From Dankookia rubra (GTDB lineage Bacteria > Pseudomonadota > Alphaproteobacteria > Acetobacterales > Acetobacteraceae): a DNA stretch of 64,000 bases. Position 1 is the stretch's first letter. Every line of letters starts with the position of its first letter. The stretch is taken from contig NZ_SMSJ01000010.1 in the NCBI RefSeq assembly GCF_004355005.1, positions 1 through 64,000 of the forward strand, in the 5' to 3' direction. Positions 51,380 to 61,007 of this stretch are shown here, piece by piece. The notes beneath the pieces were generated by a model. That model saw only the letters and a program-made list of their open reading frames with translations. It searched no databases and had not been told where the DNA came from. The position numbers were made by a program, and so were the translations under genes.

Positions 51380-52515
51380 TGCGCAACACGCCAACCGACC
51401 CTGTGCCGCTGGCCCAGGCGCTGATCCGCTGCCCGAGCGTGACCCCGGCCGATGCCGGGGCGCTCGGCGTGATGGAGCAGGCGCTGACCGCGCTCGGCTT
51501 CACCTGCCACCGGCTGACCTTCGGCGAGACGCCCAACCTTTACGCCCGCCGGGGCACCGGGGGGCCGCATTTCTGCTATGCCGGGCATACCGACGTGGTG
51601 CCGACCGGCCCGGCCGAGGCCTGGACGGACGGGCCCTTCGACGCGGTGGTGAGGGACGGCGTGCTGTACGGCCGCGGTGCCTGCGACATGAAGGGCGGCA
51701 TCGCCGCCTTCGTCGCCGGCCTGACCGACTACCTCGCCGCCAACCCGAACCCGCCCGGCAGCATCAGCCTGCTGATCACCGGCGACGAGGAAGGCCCGGC
51801 CAGGGACGGCACGGTGAAGGTGCTGGACTGGATGGCCGCGCGGGGCGAGATCCCCGACATGGCCCTGGTCGGCGAGCCGACCTCCCGCGCCGCGCTCGGC
51901 GACTTGGTCAAGGTCGGCCGCCGCGGCAGCATGACCGCCTGGATCACCCTGTTCGGCACGCAAGGGCACAGCGCCTATCCGCAGCGGGCCGACAACCCGA
52001 TCCACCGGCTGGTCCGCGTGCTGCACCGGCTGACCGCCGCGCCGATCGACCAGGGCAGCCAGTTCTTCGAGGCGACGACCCTGCAGGTCACCGGCTTCGA
52101 CGTCGGCAACCCGGCGAACAACGTCATCCCCGGCGAGGCCCGGGCGATGCTGAACATCCGCTTCAACGACCTCCACACCAGCGCGTCCCTGACCGAGCAC
52201 CTGCACGCCGCGCTGCGCCGCGAGGACGCGCGCTACGAGATGCGCGTCGACTGCTCCGGCGAGAGCTTCCTGACCCGGCCCGGCCCCTTCGTCGACGCGC
52301 TGAAGCGCGCCGTGCTGCGGGCCACCGGGCAGGAGCCGGCGCTCGATACCGGCGGCGGGACCTCCGACGCCCGCTTCATCGCGCGGTTCTGCCCGGTGGC
52401 GGAGCTCGGCGCCGTCGGCTCCACCATGCACAAGGCGAACGAGGCGGCGCCGGTGGCCGAGCTGCGCGACCTCGCGGCGCTCTACCGCATGGTGCTCGAG
52501 GAGGCCTTCGCCTGA
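51379..52515 (+). CDS. dapE: Succinyl-diaminopimelate desuccinylase
   Basis: DapE is the zinc metallopeptidase-like enzyme releasing L,L-DAP. The 378-residue M20 protein has metal ligands in [13 protein letters not shown] and [11 protein letters not shown], the catalytic [12 protein letters not shown], and the late [14 protein letters not shown]. It supplies DAP for the peptidoglycan built by the rod complex encoded elsewhere in this window. ATG 51379 gives the natural start. Confidence 0.95.
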
Positions 52516-53099
52516 GCGGCACCCCGCCGACCACGCGCGGCATCATCGCCGCCGGGCTGCGCGGCGCCTGCCGCCTGGCCCAGGGCAAGCCGGACGGGCT
52601 GCTGCTGATCGAGGACACGCCGGCCGGCGTCGCCCGCAGCTTCTGGGCGGCGGCGCTCTGCCTGCCCGGCTTCCTGGCGCTGAAGCTGCTGTCCTGGGCC
52701 GGCGACGGCGTGCCGGCGGCCGGCTTCGCGCGCGGCATGACGGCCGAGCTGATCGGCTATGCGGCGGCCTGGGCGGGCTTCGCGCTCGCCTCCCTGCCGC
52801 TGGCGGAGATGCAGGGGCGCCGGGCCGAATGGCCGCGCTTCATCGCCGCCTGGAACTGGGCGAACGTGGTCCAGTACATGGTGCTGATCGCCCTGACCGT
52901 GCCGGCCGCCTTCGGCCTGCCCGCCGCCATCGCCCAGGGGCTGGGGCTGGCGGCGCTGGGCTATGCGCTCTGGCTCGAATGGTTCGTGGCGAAGTCGGCC
53001 CTGCGGCTGGCGGGCGGCACGGCGGCGCTCTTCGTGGCACTCGACCTGCTGCTGGGCATCTTCATCGGCGGCCTCGTGGGGCGGCTTTCGGCAGGGTGA
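52512..53099 (+). CDS. Integral membrane protein of unknown function, probably with a CTG start
   Basis: An ATG/GTG/TTG-only reading starts at GTG 52710 (129 aa). The same frame is open and protein-like back to CTG 52512: [20 protein letters not shown], then [20 protein letters not shown], then [17 protein letters not shown]. This upstream part contains a clear membrane helix and no other start codon, and CTG overlaps the dapE stop (CTGA) just as coupled genes do here. I therefore infer a 195-residue protein initiated at CTG; a frame error is the alternative. It has about four helices and overlaps the LRR-kinase gene (GTGA). Confidence 0.6.
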   Translation: MSGTPPTTRGIIAAGLRGACRLAQGKPDGLLLIEDTPAGVARSFWAAALCLPGFLALKLLSWAGDGVPAAGFARGMTAELIGYAAAWAGFALASLPLAEMQGRRAEWPRFIAAWNWANVVQYMVLIALTVPAAFGLPAAIAQGLGLAALGYALWLEWFVAKSALRLAGGTAALFVALDLLLGIFIGGLVGRLSAG

Positions 53100-54382
53100 C
53101 GGACGCCGCGACCACCCTGGCCGCACTGCGCCGCGGCGACCTCGCCGGCACCCGGGAGCTCCGCCTCGCGGGCCTCGGCCTGCGGGAATTCCCGCCCGAG
53201 ATCCTCGGCCTCGCCGGGAGCCTCGAGCTGCTCGACCTCAGCGGCAATGCGCTGGGGGCGCTGCCGCCCGGTCTCGCCCGCTGCCGTCGGCTGCGGGTCT
53301 TCTTCGGCTCCGGCAACCGCTTCGGCCGGCTGCCGCCGGTGCTGGGCGATTGCCCGGCGCTCAGCCAGGTCGGCTGCCGCGGCAGCGCCCTGGCTGAGGT
53401 TCCGGCCGAGGCCCTGCCGCCCGGGCTGCGCTGGCTGACCCTGACCGACAACCAGCTCGCCGCGCTGCCGCCGGCGCTGGGGGAGCGCCCCGCGCTGCAG
53501 AAGCTCATGCTCTCCGGCAACCGGCTGCAGCAACTGCCGGCGGGGCTGGCCGGCGCCGGCAGGCTCGAATTGCTGCGCATCGCCGCCAACCGCTTCGAGG
53601 CCCTGCCGCCCTGGCTGGCCGGGCTGCCCCGGCTCGCCTGGCTGGCCATGGCCGGCAATCCCTGCGAGGGCGAGGGCCTGGTCCCGGCCGCCCCGGCGGC
53701 GGCGTGGTCGGCCCTGGCCCCGGGTGCCTTGCTGGGGGAGGGGGCCTCGGGCCGCGTCCATGCCGCGCGCTGGGCGGGCCGCCCGGTCGCGCTCAAGCTC
53801 TTCAAGGGTGCCATGACCAGCGACGGCCTGCCGGAGCGCGAGATGGCCGCCTGCCTCGCCGCCGGCACGCATCCCCACCTCGTCGGCGCGCTGGGCCGGC
53901 TGGAGGGCCACCCCGAGGCGCTGCAGGGCTTGGTGATGCCGCTGCTGCCGCCGGACTGGCGGGTCCTCGCCGGGCCGCCCAGCCTCGAGAGCTGCAGCCG
54001 CGATGTCTACGATCCGGCCCTGCGGCTGGCGCCGCCGGTGGCCTTGCGCATCGCCCGCGGCATCGGCGCGGCGGCGGCGCACCTGCATGGCCAGGGGCTG
54101 CTGCATGGCGACCTCTACGCGCACAACGTGCTCTGGGACGGCGCGGCGGGGGCGGCGGTGCTCAGCGATCTCGGCGCCGCGGCCTTCCTGCCGCCCGGTC
54201 CGATGGGCGCGACGCTGCAACGCCTGGAGGTGCGGGCCTGGGGCCTGCTGCTGGGCGAGTTGCTGGATCGCTGCGAGGCAGCCGTGCCGGAGGCTGCCCG
54301 GGCGGTGGAGCGGGCCTGCGTGCAGCCGGCGGTCGCGGCCCGGCCGCTGCTGGCGGAGGCCGTGGCGATGCTGCCGGCCTGA
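53096..54382 (+). CDS. Leucine-rich-repeat protein fused to a Ser/Thr kinase-like domain
   Basis: The 428-residue protein has seven or more LRR units (about residues 20-200; for example LELLDLSGNALGALPPGLAR and LRWLTLTDNQLAALPPALGE). A kinase domain follows (about 215-428) with glycine loop LLGEGASGRVHAARW, lysine VALKLFKG, catalytic loop HGDLYAHNVLW (HRD read as HGD) and metal motif LSDLGAAAF (DFG read as DLG). The APE motif is not evident. It starts at GTG 53096 inside the previous stop. Substrate unknown; the pairing with a membrane protein suggests a membrane-linked pathway. Confidence 0.85.
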   Translation: MTDAATTLAALRRGDLAGTRELRLAGLGLREFPPEILGLAGSLELLDLSGNALGALPPGLARCRRLRVFFGSGNRFGRLPPVLGDCPALSQVGCRGSALAEVPAEALPPGLRWLTLTDNQLAALPPALGERPALQKLMLSGNRLQQLPAGLAGAGRLELLRIAANRFEALPPWLAGLPRLAWLAMAGNPCEGEGLVPAAPAAAWSALAPGALLGEGASGRVHAARWAGRPVALKLFKGAMTSDGLPEREMAACLAAGTHPHLVGALGRLEGHPEALQGLVMPLLPPDWRVLAGPPSLESCSRDVYDPALRLAPPVALRIARGIGAAAAHLHGQGLLHGDLYAHNVLWDGAAGAAVLSDLGAAAFLPPGPMGATLQRLEVRAWGLLLGELLDRCEAAVPEAARAVERACVQPAVAARPLLAEAVAMLPA

Positions 54383-54463
54383 CCGGCGGCGCGAGGCCGG
54401 CGCCGCCGGGAAGGCCAAGGCGGCAGCGGTTCCGGCTTCAGGCCCAGTCCTCAGACCCAGTCC

Positions 54464-55225
54464 TCAGGCCCAGTCCGGCTCCTCGGCATAGCGGACGAAG
54501 GTGAAGCACAGCCCCTCCGGCGGCGCCGTCATGCCCGCCTGGGCCCGGTCACGGCCTTCCAGCACCCGGCGCGGCCATTCCACCCCGCGGCGGCCCTGGC
54601 CGACTTCCAGCAGCGTGCCGACCAGGTTGCGGATCTGGTGGTGCAGGAAGCTGCGGGCCTCGGCGGTAACGACCAGCTCCTCCCCCAGCCGGGCGACGTC
54701 CAGCCGGTCCAGCGTCCGCAGCGCCGACTTCGCCTGGCAGGCGGCGGCGCGAAAGGCGGAGAAGTCGTGCCGGCCCAGCAGGCCCTGCGCCGCGGCATGC
54801 ATGGCGCCGGCATCGAGCGGCGCCTTGACGTGCCAGACCAGGCCATCGTCGAGCGCCGGCCGGGCGCGGCGGTTGAGCATGCGGTAGCGGTAGCCGCGCC
54901 TGATCGCGGAGAACCTCGCATTCCAGCCCGGCGGGGCGAGGGCGGCGCGGCGGATGACGATCGGGTAGGGCCGGGTGTGGAAGTCCAGCGCCTCCCGCAG
55001 CCGGTCGGGGGCGATCTTCCGGACAAGCTCGATCTGCGCCACCTGGCCTTCGGCATGCACCCCGGCATCGGTGCGGCCGGCGGCGATGCTGGCGGGCGGG
55101 ATGCCGTCGTTGAGCTTTGCCGCGGCTTCCTCCAGCACCTGCTGGACCGAGAGGCCATTCGCCTGCCGCTGCCAGCCGACGAAGGGACCGCCGTGGTATT
55201 CGAGGGTGAGGGCGTAGAGCGGCAT
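54464..55225 (-). CDS. truA: tRNA pseudouridine synthase A
   Basis: TruA modifies U38-40 of tRNA anticodon arms. The 253-residue protein begins MPLYALTLEYHGGPFVGWQR and carries the catalytic Asp in AAGRTDAGVHAEGQV. The later GRHDFSAFRA and SFLHHQIRNLVGTLLEVGQG motifs are standard. It is the third gene of def-fmt-truA on this strand, separated from fmt by a repeat element. Confidence 0.95.
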   Translation of the reverse strand: MPLYALTLEYHGGPFVGWQRQANGLSVQQVLEEAAAKLNDGIPPASIAAGRTDAGVHAEGQVAQIELVRKIAPDRLREALDFHTRPYPIVIRRAALAPPGWNARFSAIRRGYRYRMLNRRARPALDDGLVWHVKAPLDAGAMHAAAQGLLGRHDFSAFRAAACQAKSALRTLDRLDVARLGEELVVTAEARSFLHHQIRNLVGTLLEVGQGRRGVEWPRRVLEGRDRAQAGMTAPPEGLCFTFVRYAEEPDWA

Positions 55226-55244
55226 CAGGCCGGGCGCCGGTGCT

Positions 55245-55384
55245 GCAAGGTCGGGGAGGGAAAAGTCTTCCCTTCCCGAACACCTCCCTTCCTTTTTGTG
55301 GGCTTGGCGCTCGCCGCGCGGCGGGTGCCAGACCCAGAAAAGTAGATGAGGGGTCCGGGGAGAATACTTTCTCCCCGGCCTTCC
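55245..55384 (-). repeat. Dispersed three-hairpin repeat, copy C
   Basis: Read on the minus strand, hairpin 1 is CCGGGGAGAA-AGTA-TTCTCCCCGG (55355-55378), a perfect 10-bp stem, and begins 12 bases after the fmt stop. GGACCCCTCATCTA and TGGGTCTGGCAC follow, with the central palindrome (55292-55342, imperfect) and hairpin 3 (55251-55279, 11 of 12 paired). It separates fmt and truA. Confidence 0.78.
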
Positions 55385-55390
55385 ATTTTC

Positions 55391-56320
55391 CTAAGCGGAA
55401 GCAACGGCGCCGCCCCGGAGCCGCGTCCCCGGCGCCAGCGGGAAGCCGCGCAGGAAATCCGCCGCCGGCAGCGGCCCGCGGCCCGGGCGCTGCAGCCGCA
55501 GCAGGCGCAGCGCGCCCGATCCGCAGGCGATGGTCGCGGCATCGTCCAGCACCGTGCCCGGCGGGCCTGCCCCCGGCGAAGGCTCGGCCGCGAGAACCCG
55601 GATCTGCTCCCCGGCATGGCCGAAGAAGGTGCCCGGCCAGGGGTTCAGCGCCCGCACCCGGCGATCCAGTGAGGCCGCGTCCTCTGCCCAGTCCAGCACG
55701 CCGTCGGCCTTGGTCAGCTTCGCGGCATGGGTGACGCCCGCCTCCGGCTGCGGCACCGGCGCCGGCGGCTCGGCCAGCGCGCGCAGGATCAGCGCCGCGC
55801 CGATCCCGGCGAGCGCGTCGTGCAGCTCGGGCGTCGTGGTGCGCGGGCCGATCGGGGTGGCGCCCTTCAGCAGCATCGGGCCGGTATCCAGCCCTTCCTC
55901 CATCTGCATGATGGTGACGCCGCTTTCGGCGTCCCCGGCCAGGATCGCCGCCTGGATCGGCGCCGCGCCGCGCCAGCGCGGCAGCAGGGAGGCATGGATG
56001 TTGAGGCACCCCCGCCGCGGCGCATCCAGCATGGCCTTCGGCAGGATCAGCCCATAGGCGGCGACGACGGCGGCATCGAGGCCGAGCGCGGCGAAGGCGG
56101 CGTGCTCGGCGGCGTCCTTCCGCACCCGCGCCGGCGTCCGCACCGGCAGCCCCAGCGCCAGCGCCGCCTGGTGCACCGGGCAGGGCGTCTCCCGCTGGCC
56201 CCGCCCGGCCGGGCGGGGCGGCTGGCAATAGACCGCCGCGATCTCGTGCCCCGCCGCATGCAGCGCCCGCAGGGCCGGCACGGCGAAATCCGGGCTGCCC
56301 ATGAAGGCGAGGCGCATCAC
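55391..56320 (-). CDS. fmt: Methionyl-tRNA formyltransferase
   Basis: Fmt formylates initiator Met-tRNA. The 309-residue enzyme has [19 protein letters not shown], the folate-binding [20 protein letters not shown] and [17 protein letters not shown]. It overlaps def by four bases (ATGA), giving the classical def-fmt pair. The C-terminal domain is Ala/Pro-rich as usual. Confidence 0.95.
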   Translation of the reverse strand: MMRLAFMGSPDFAVPALRALHAAGHEIAAVYCQPPRPAGRGQRETPCPVHQAALALGLPVRTPARVRKDAAEHAAFAALGLDAAVVAAYGLILPKAMLDAPRRGCLNIHASLLPRWRGAAPIQAAILAGDAESGVTIMQMEEGLDTGPMLLKGATPIGPRTTTPELHDALAGIGAALILRALAEPPAPVPQPEAGVTHAAKLTKADGVLDWAEDAASLDRRVRALNPWPGTFFGHAGEQIRVLAAEPSPGAGPPGTVLDDAATIACGSGALRLLRLQRPGRGPLPAADFLRGFPLAPGTRLRGGAVASA

Positions 56321-56850
56321 GCGCCCTCGCGCGCCTTGTTCTTCAGGTCCTTGGCCAGCTTCCGCAGCAGCATGTTCCGTTTCAGCGTGCTGATGTGGTC
56401 GACGAAGAGCACGCCGTCCAGGTGGTCGTATTCATGCTGCAGGCAGGTGGCCAGCAGCCCGTCCGCCTCGATCTCCCGCTTCGCGCCGCCGAGGTCGTGG
56501 TAGCGCAGCTTGACCCGCGCCGGGCGGGTCACGTCGGCATACTGGCCGGGGAGGGAGAGGCAGCCTTCCTCCCGCTCCGCCAGTTCCTCGCTGACCGCGA
56601 CGATCTCCGGGTTCACCAGCACCATGGGGTCCGGCTTGTCGCCCTTCTGGATGTCGACCACGAACATCCGCAGCAGCGCCCCGACCTGGGGCGCCGCCAG
56701 GCCGATGCCGGGCGCCTTGTACATGGCGTCCAGCATCCGCGGCGCGAGGGCGCGGACGGCATCGGCATCGGCGGGGCCCACCGGCTTCGCCTTGGCGCGC
56801 AGCCGCGGGTCGGGCACCAGGAGGATGGGCAGGAGATCTTGGTCGGACAT
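56317..56850 (-). CDS. def: Peptide deformylase
   Basis: Def removes the formyl group from nascent proteins. The 177-residue metalloenzyme has all three motifs: [23 protein letters not shown] and [13 protein letters not shown]. The start is [10 protein letters not shown]. It is the first gene of the def-fmt-truA group and divergent from the second hsp20 gene. Confidence 0.96.
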   Translation of the reverse strand: MSDQDLLPILLVPDPRLRAKAKPVGPADADAVRALAPRMLDAMYKAPGIGLAAPQVGALLRMFVVDIQKGDKPDPMVLVNPEIVAVSEELAEREEGCLSLPGQYADVTRPARVKLRYHDLGGAKREIEADGLLATCLQHEYDHLDGVLFVDHISTLKRNMLLRKLAKDLKNKAREGA

Positions 56851-56973
56851 GATGGGGCGGAAGTAGCCCCCGCGTGACCCCCTTGCAACGGCGGCCCCGG
56901 CTGACGACATTCCCATGCGTGACCGGGTGCTTCGGGCCCGGCCCGCCGCTTCGCTCCGCATGAGGAGGCCACC

Positions 56974-57462
56974 ATGTCCCGCCCATCGGTCTTCGGATCG
57001 CCCCTGTTCCTCGGCTTCGACCACCTCGAGCAGATGCTCGACCGGGTCGCCAAGAACGCCGACGGCTACCCGCCCTACAATATCGAGCAGACCGGCGACA
57101 ACCGGCTGCGCATCACCCTGGCCGTCGCCGGCTTCGCGATGGAGGACCTGCAGATCACGCAGGAGGACAACCAGCTGGTGATCCGCGGCCGGCAGAAGGA
57201 CGATTCCGACGGCCGGATCTTCCTGCATCGCGGCATCGCCGCGCGGCAGTTCCAGCGCGCCTTCGTCCTGGCCGAGGGGATCGACGTGGAAGGGGCCTGG
57301 CTCGACAACGGCCTGCTGCATGTCGACCTGCGTCGGCCGCAGCCGGAGGTCCGGGTGAAGACCATCCCGATCGGCGGCGGGACCGCCAACGGCGAGGCCA
57401 GCGGCCCGAAGGTGAACGGCGCCGCCCGACCGATCGTCGAGGGGCGGGTGACCCGGACTTGA
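56974..57462 (+). CDS. Hsp20 family small heat-shock protein, second copy
   Basis: The 162-residue protein has FDHLEQMLDRVAKNADGYPP, YNIEQTGDNRLRITLAVAGF, FLHRGIAARQFQRAFVLAEG and a C-terminal extension. It is clearly paralogous to the 21.5-kb copy (same YPPYNIE/Q and FLHRGIA patterns). RBS GAGGAGG lies seven bases upstream of the ATG; nearby CUCC can pair with GGAG in the mRNA, a possible second thermometer. Confidence 0.93.
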   Translation: MSRPSVFGSPLFLGFDHLEQMLDRVAKNADGYPPYNIEQTGDNRLRITLAVAGFAMEDLQITQEDNQLVIRGRQKDDSDGRIFLHRGIAARQFQRAFVLAEGIDVEGAWLDNGLLHVDLRRPQPEVRVKTIPIGGGTANGEASGPKVNGAARPIVEGRVTRT

Positions 57463-57594
57463 TGAAGGCTTGGTCCCCGCCGGATCACACGACCATCCGG
57501 GGCCGATGAGCGAACCCGGCGCGCTGCACGGCGCTAGGGTCCTTGGAAGCTCCGCGCCGCATGGGCTTCGGCCATGCCGGAAGGAGAATGCAAC

Positions 57595-57849
57595 ATGAAG
57601 AGCAGCAACCAGAACAACGGCCCGGTCGAGGCCAGCAACGCCGCGCTCTCCCTGCGCCAGTTGTCGGTCGCGGACTGGCAGAGCTTCGGCGCCCAGGAAA
57701 TCGCCTATATCCGGCCGGTTCTGGTGAACGGCGTGCATGCCATGGCGATCCATGCCGCGGATGGCACCCCGATCGGCGCCGCACCGAATGCCGAGATGGC
57801 GATCGCCGCCATCCTGCAGCACGAGATGGCGCCCGCCCTGGTCCATTGA
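57595..57849 (+). CDS. DUF1150 family small protein
   Basis: The 84-residue alphaproteobacterial protein has LRQLSVADWQSFGAQEIAYI, RPVLVNGVHAMAIHAADGTP and PNAEMAIAAILQHEM. DUF1150 genes are frequently next to small heat-shock protein genes, as here (133 bp downstream of hsp20). RBS AAGGAG. Function unknown. Confidence 0.85.
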   Translation: MKSSNQNNGPVEASNAALSLRQLSVADWQSFGAQEIAYIRPVLVNGVHAMAIHAADGTPIGAAPNAEMAIAAILQHEMAPALVH

Positions 57850-57910
57850 CCGGGGCGGCGTCACGGCGCGGCGGCGGGTCGCCGCGCCGGGACCTCCTGC
57901 GGGGGCGGCG

Positions 57911-58531
57911 CTAGCCTGCCGGCGCGTCGATCCAGCCGACGCAGCCATCGGCGCGGCGATAAACCACGTTCAGCACGCCCGAGCCGCTGTTGCGGAACAT
58001 CAGCACCGGCTGATGCGTGAGGTCGAGCCGCATCACCGCCTCGCTCACCGTCAGCCGGGCGATCGCGGTCGGCTGCTCGGCGACGATGACGCTGTGATCG
58101 ATCCGCGCGCCGTCCGCCGGTGCGGCCCCGGCCGCCTCGGCCTCGTCCTCCGGCTGCAGCACGTATTGCGTGGCGGTTTCGACCTCCGCCTCGGCCTCGG
58201 GCGCCCGCACCTCGGCCAGGCTGCGCGCGTGCTCGTTCACCCGCCGCCGGTAGCGGCGCAGGCGCTTTGCGACATGCTCCGCCGCCACCTCGAAGGCGCG
58301 GTGCGCGTCGACACCCTCTCCTTCGCCCCGCATGAACAGGTTGCGCCCGGCCTTCAGGTTGATGTCGCAGGCGAAGGCGCCGGCTTTCCCCTTCACGTCG
58401 CGCCGGAAGGTGACGTTCGCCTCCAGCGCATGGTCGAAATATTTCTGCGTGATGGAGGCCAGGCCTTCCCGGACATGGGTCTGCAGCGCTTCCCCGGTCT
58501 CGACCTGCTTGCCGGCAACGGTGACGTGCAT
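57911..58531 (-). CDS. hpf: Long-form ribosome hibernation-promoting factor
   Basis: HPF stabilises inactive ribosomes in stationary phase. The 206-residue protein has the N-terminal domain (MHVTVAGKQVETGEALQTHV, TFRRDVKGKAGAFACDINLK) and a C-terminal dimerisation domain (MRLDLTHQPVLMFRNSGSGV then LNVVYRRADGCVGWIDAPAG), so it is the long type that forms 100S ribosomes. It follows rpoN on the same strand, the usual gene order. Confidence 0.93.
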   Translation of the reverse strand: MHVTVAGKQVETGEALQTHVREGLASITQKYFDHALEANVTFRRDVKGKAGAFACDINLKAGRNLFMRGEGEGVDAHRAFEVAAEHVAKRLRRYRRRVNEHARSLAEVRAPEAEAEVETATQYVLQPEDEAEAAGAAPADGARIDHSVIVAEQPTAIARLTVSEAVMRLDLTHQPVLMFRNSGSGVLNVVYRRADGCVGWIDAPAG

Positions 58532-58651
58532 GGGGGCAATCCCTCCTTTCCCTGTTTGGGAAGGGCGCCCGGCAGGGCCCATGGTGGCGAGGACGGTCTC
58601 GCACCCTGTGCGTGCCGCCCGGCCACGGAAGCCCTTGGCCGTCCGGCAGGA

Positions 58652-60136
58652 TCAGGCCGGGACGGCCTTCTCCCGTTTGCGTTGCACCGATGATGGGATG
58701 CGCAACGCCTCTCGGTATTTGGCCACCGTTCGCCTGGCGATGTCCACGCCTTCCTGTCGCAATCGCTCAACAATTGCATCGTCGGAGAGGACCGCCTCGG
58801 GGTCCTCGGCGGCGATCATGCCGCGGATCCGCCAGCGCACGGCCTCGGCGCTGTGCTGCTCGCCGCCATGGGTGCCGGCGATGGCGGTGGTGAAGAAGTA
58901 CTTCAGCTCGAAGGTGCCGCGGGGCGTGGCGATGTACTTGTTGGCGGTGACCCGGCTGACGGTGCTCTCGTGCATCTGCACCTCCTCGGCGATGTCGCGC
59001 AGGATGAGCGGCCGCAGGTATTCCACGCCGTGGCGGAAGAAGCCGTCCTGCCGGCGGACGATCTCCTGCGCCACCTTGATGATGGTGCTGGCGCGCTGCT
59101 CCAGGCTCTTCAGCAGCCAGTTGGCGCTCTGCAGCTTCTCCGCCAGGAAGACCTTGTCGTCCCTGCTGCGGCTGCCGACCTGGCAGCGGGCGTAGAAGCC
59201 GCGGTTGACCAGCACGCGCGGCAGGGTCTCGGGGTTCAGCTCGAGCAGCCAGCTGCCGTCCTCGGCGCGGCGCATCAGCACGTCGGGCACCACCACCGCC
59301 GCCGGCAGCTGGTCGAAGCTGGCGCCGGGCTTCGGGTCCAGCCGCTTCAGCTCGGCGATCATCTCCGCCATGTCCTCGGCATCGACGCCGCAGACCGCCA
59401 TCAGCCCAGGCCTGTCGCGCCGCGCCAGCATGTCGAGGTTGTCGAGCAGCGCCTGCATCGCCGGGTCCAGCCGGTTCTGCTCGGCGAGCTGGATGGCCAG
59501 GCATTCCGCCAGGTTGCGCGCGAACATGCCGGGCGGGTCGAAGCGCTGCATGCGGGCGCGCACCGCCTGCACCTTCTCGGGCGCGCAGCCCATGGCCTCG
59601 GCGATCGCCGCGTCCTCGACCGGCAGGCGGCCGGCGGCATCGACCATGGCCAGCAGCTGCGCCGCGATCAGCCGGTCGCGGGCATCCCGGAAGGTCAGGC
59701 GGACCTGCTCGCCCAGGTGCTCGCGCAGCGTCCGGCCGGCGGCGGCCAAGTCCTCGACCCCCGAGAGGTCGTCTGCGAAATCGGCCCGGCCGCCGCGGCC
59801 ATAGGGCGATTCGAAGCCGCCGCCGGCGTCGTAGACGTTGCTCCAGTCCGCATCGAGCGGCGAGGCATGCTCCTGCGGCAGGGCATCCGAGACCGCCGCG
59901 CTGTGGCTGTCGGGCGCGGCGGCGGCGGCGGGCAGGGGATCGACGCGGTGGCCGTCATCCGGGCCGGCCAGGATGCGCTCGTCGCGCTCGAGCAGCGGGT
60001 TGCGCTCCAGCTCCTCCTCGACGAAGGCGGCGACTTCCAGGTTGCTCGACTGCAGCAGCTTGATCGCCTGCCGCAGCTGCGGCGTCATCACCAACGACTG
60101 CGACTGCCGCAGGTCGAGGCGAGGCGCCATGCTCAT
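58652..60136 (-). CDS. rpoN: RNA polymerase sigma-54 factor
   Basis: RpoN recognises -24/-12 promoters and needs enhancer-binding activators. The 494-residue protein has an N-terminal glutamine-rich activator-contact region (RLDLRQSQSLVMTPQLRQAI then KLLQSSNLEVAAFVEEELER), the core-binding region with FDPPGMFARNLAECLAIQLA, the HTH region with HESTVSRVTANKYIATPRGT and the RpoN box ARRTVAKYRE. It sits behind lptB, as in many proteobacteria. A target promoter is seen upstream of flgE. Confidence 0.96.
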   Translation of the reverse strand: MSMAPRLDLRQSQSLVMTPQLRQAIKLLQSSNLEVAAFVEEELERNPLLERDERILAGPDDGHRVDPLPAAAAAPDSHSAAVSDALPQEHASPLDADWSNVYDAGGGFESPYGRGGRADFADDLSGVEDLAAAGRTLREHLGEQVRLTFRDARDRLIAAQLLAMVDAAGRLPVEDAAIAEAMGCAPEKVQAVRARMQRFDPPGMFARNLAECLAIQLAEQNRLDPAMQALLDNLDMLARRDRPGLMAVCGVDAEDMAEMIAELKRLDPKPGASFDQLPAAVVVPDVLMRRAEDGSWLLELNPETLPRVLVNRGFYARCQVGSRSRDDKVFLAEKLQSANWLLKSLEQRASTIIKVAQEIVRRQDGFFRHGVEYLRPLILRDIAEEVQMHESTVSRVTANKYIATPRGTFELKYFFTTAIAGTHGGEQHSAEAVRWRIRGMIAAEDPEAVLSDDAIVERLRQEGVDIARRTVAKYREALRIPSSVQRKREKAVPA

Positions 60137-60143
60137 CCCTAGG

Positions 60144-60202
60144 CCGCCCGGTACGCAGCCGCCACACCGTTGCGGCACTGCCGCAACCTGCGTACCGGGC
60201 GG
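60144..60202. repeat. Nested perfect inverted repeat between lptB and rpoN
   Basis: The outer arms CCGCCCGGTACGCAG (60144-60158) and CTGCGTACCGGGCGG (60188-60202) are a perfect 15-bp match. Between them lies an inner hairpin (60169-60187, GTTGCGGCA / TGCCGCAAC). The structure lies 8 bp upstream of the rpoN ATG and 25 bp after the lptB stop, so it can form in their shared mRNA. No T run follows. Confidence 0.75.
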
Positions 60203-60227
60203 TTGCGCGCCGCGCGCGCTGGCGGGT

Positions 60228-61007
60228 TCACAGGCTGAACCTTTCGCCGAGATAGACCCGGCGCACGCCCTCATGCGCCACGATATCGCGCGGCGCGCCT
60301 TCCATCAGCACCTGCCCGTCATGCAGGATGTAGGCGCGGTCGATGATCTCCAGCGTCTCGCGCACGTTGTGGTCGGTGATCAGCACGCCGATGCCGCGGT
60401 CCTTCAGATGCTTCACCAGGTCGCGGATCTCGCCGACCGCGATCGGGTCGATGCCGGCCAGAGGCTCGTCCAAAAGGATGTAGGAAGGATGAGTGGCGAG
60501 GGCGCGCGCGATCTCGCAGCGCCGCCGCTCGCCGCCCGACAGCGCGAGCGCCGGGGCGCGGCGCAGATGGGCGATGCCGAACTCCGCCAGCAGCGCGTCC
60601 AGCATCTGCTCGCGCCGGTCGCGCACCGGCTCGACCACCTCGAGCGCGGCGCGGATGTTGTCCTCGACCGACAGGCCGCGGAAGATCGAGGCCTCCTGCG
60701 GCAGGTAGCCGAGGCCGAGCCGGGCGCGGCGGTACATCGGCAGGGTGGTGACGTCGTGGCCGTCCATCACCACGCGGCCCTCGTCCGGCTGCACCAGGCC
60801 GGTGATCATGTAGAAGGTCGTGGTCTTGCCGGCGCCGTTGGGCCCCAGCAGCCCGACCGCCTCGCCGCGCTTCAGGTTGATCGAGACGTTCCGCACGACG
60901 GGCCGCTTGCGGTAGCGCTTGCCGAGGCCGAAGGCGGCGAGGCCGCCCTCGCCGGGCAGGGATTTCAGCATCGGTGCGTGCAGCGCCTGGCTCAGCGTCT
61001 CGCTCAT
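60228..61007 (-). CDS. lptB: LPS export ABC transporter ATPase LptB
   Basis: LptB powers LPS transport from the inner membrane. The 259-residue ATPase has Walker A LLGPNGAGKTTTFYMITGLV, signature LALSGGERRRCEIARALATH, Walker B YILLDEPLAGIDPIAVGEIR and the switch VLITDHNVRETLEI. It has an N-terminal extension before the GLGKRYRKRPVVRNVSINLK start. It is the last of lptC-lptA-lptB and overlaps lptA by four bases. Confidence 0.96.
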   Translation of the reverse strand: MSETLSQALHAPMLKSLPGEGGLAAFGLGKRYRKRPVVRNVSINLKRGEAVGLLGPNGAGKTTTFYMITGLVQPDEGRVVMDGHDVTTLPMYRRARLGLGYLPQEASIFRGLSVEDNIRAALEVVEPVRDRREQMLDALLAEFGIAHLRRAPALALSGGERRRCEIARALATHPSYILLDEPLAGIDPIAVGEIRDLVKHLKDRGIGVLITDHNVRETLEIIDRAYILHDGQVLMEGAPRDIVAHEGVRRVYLGERFSL

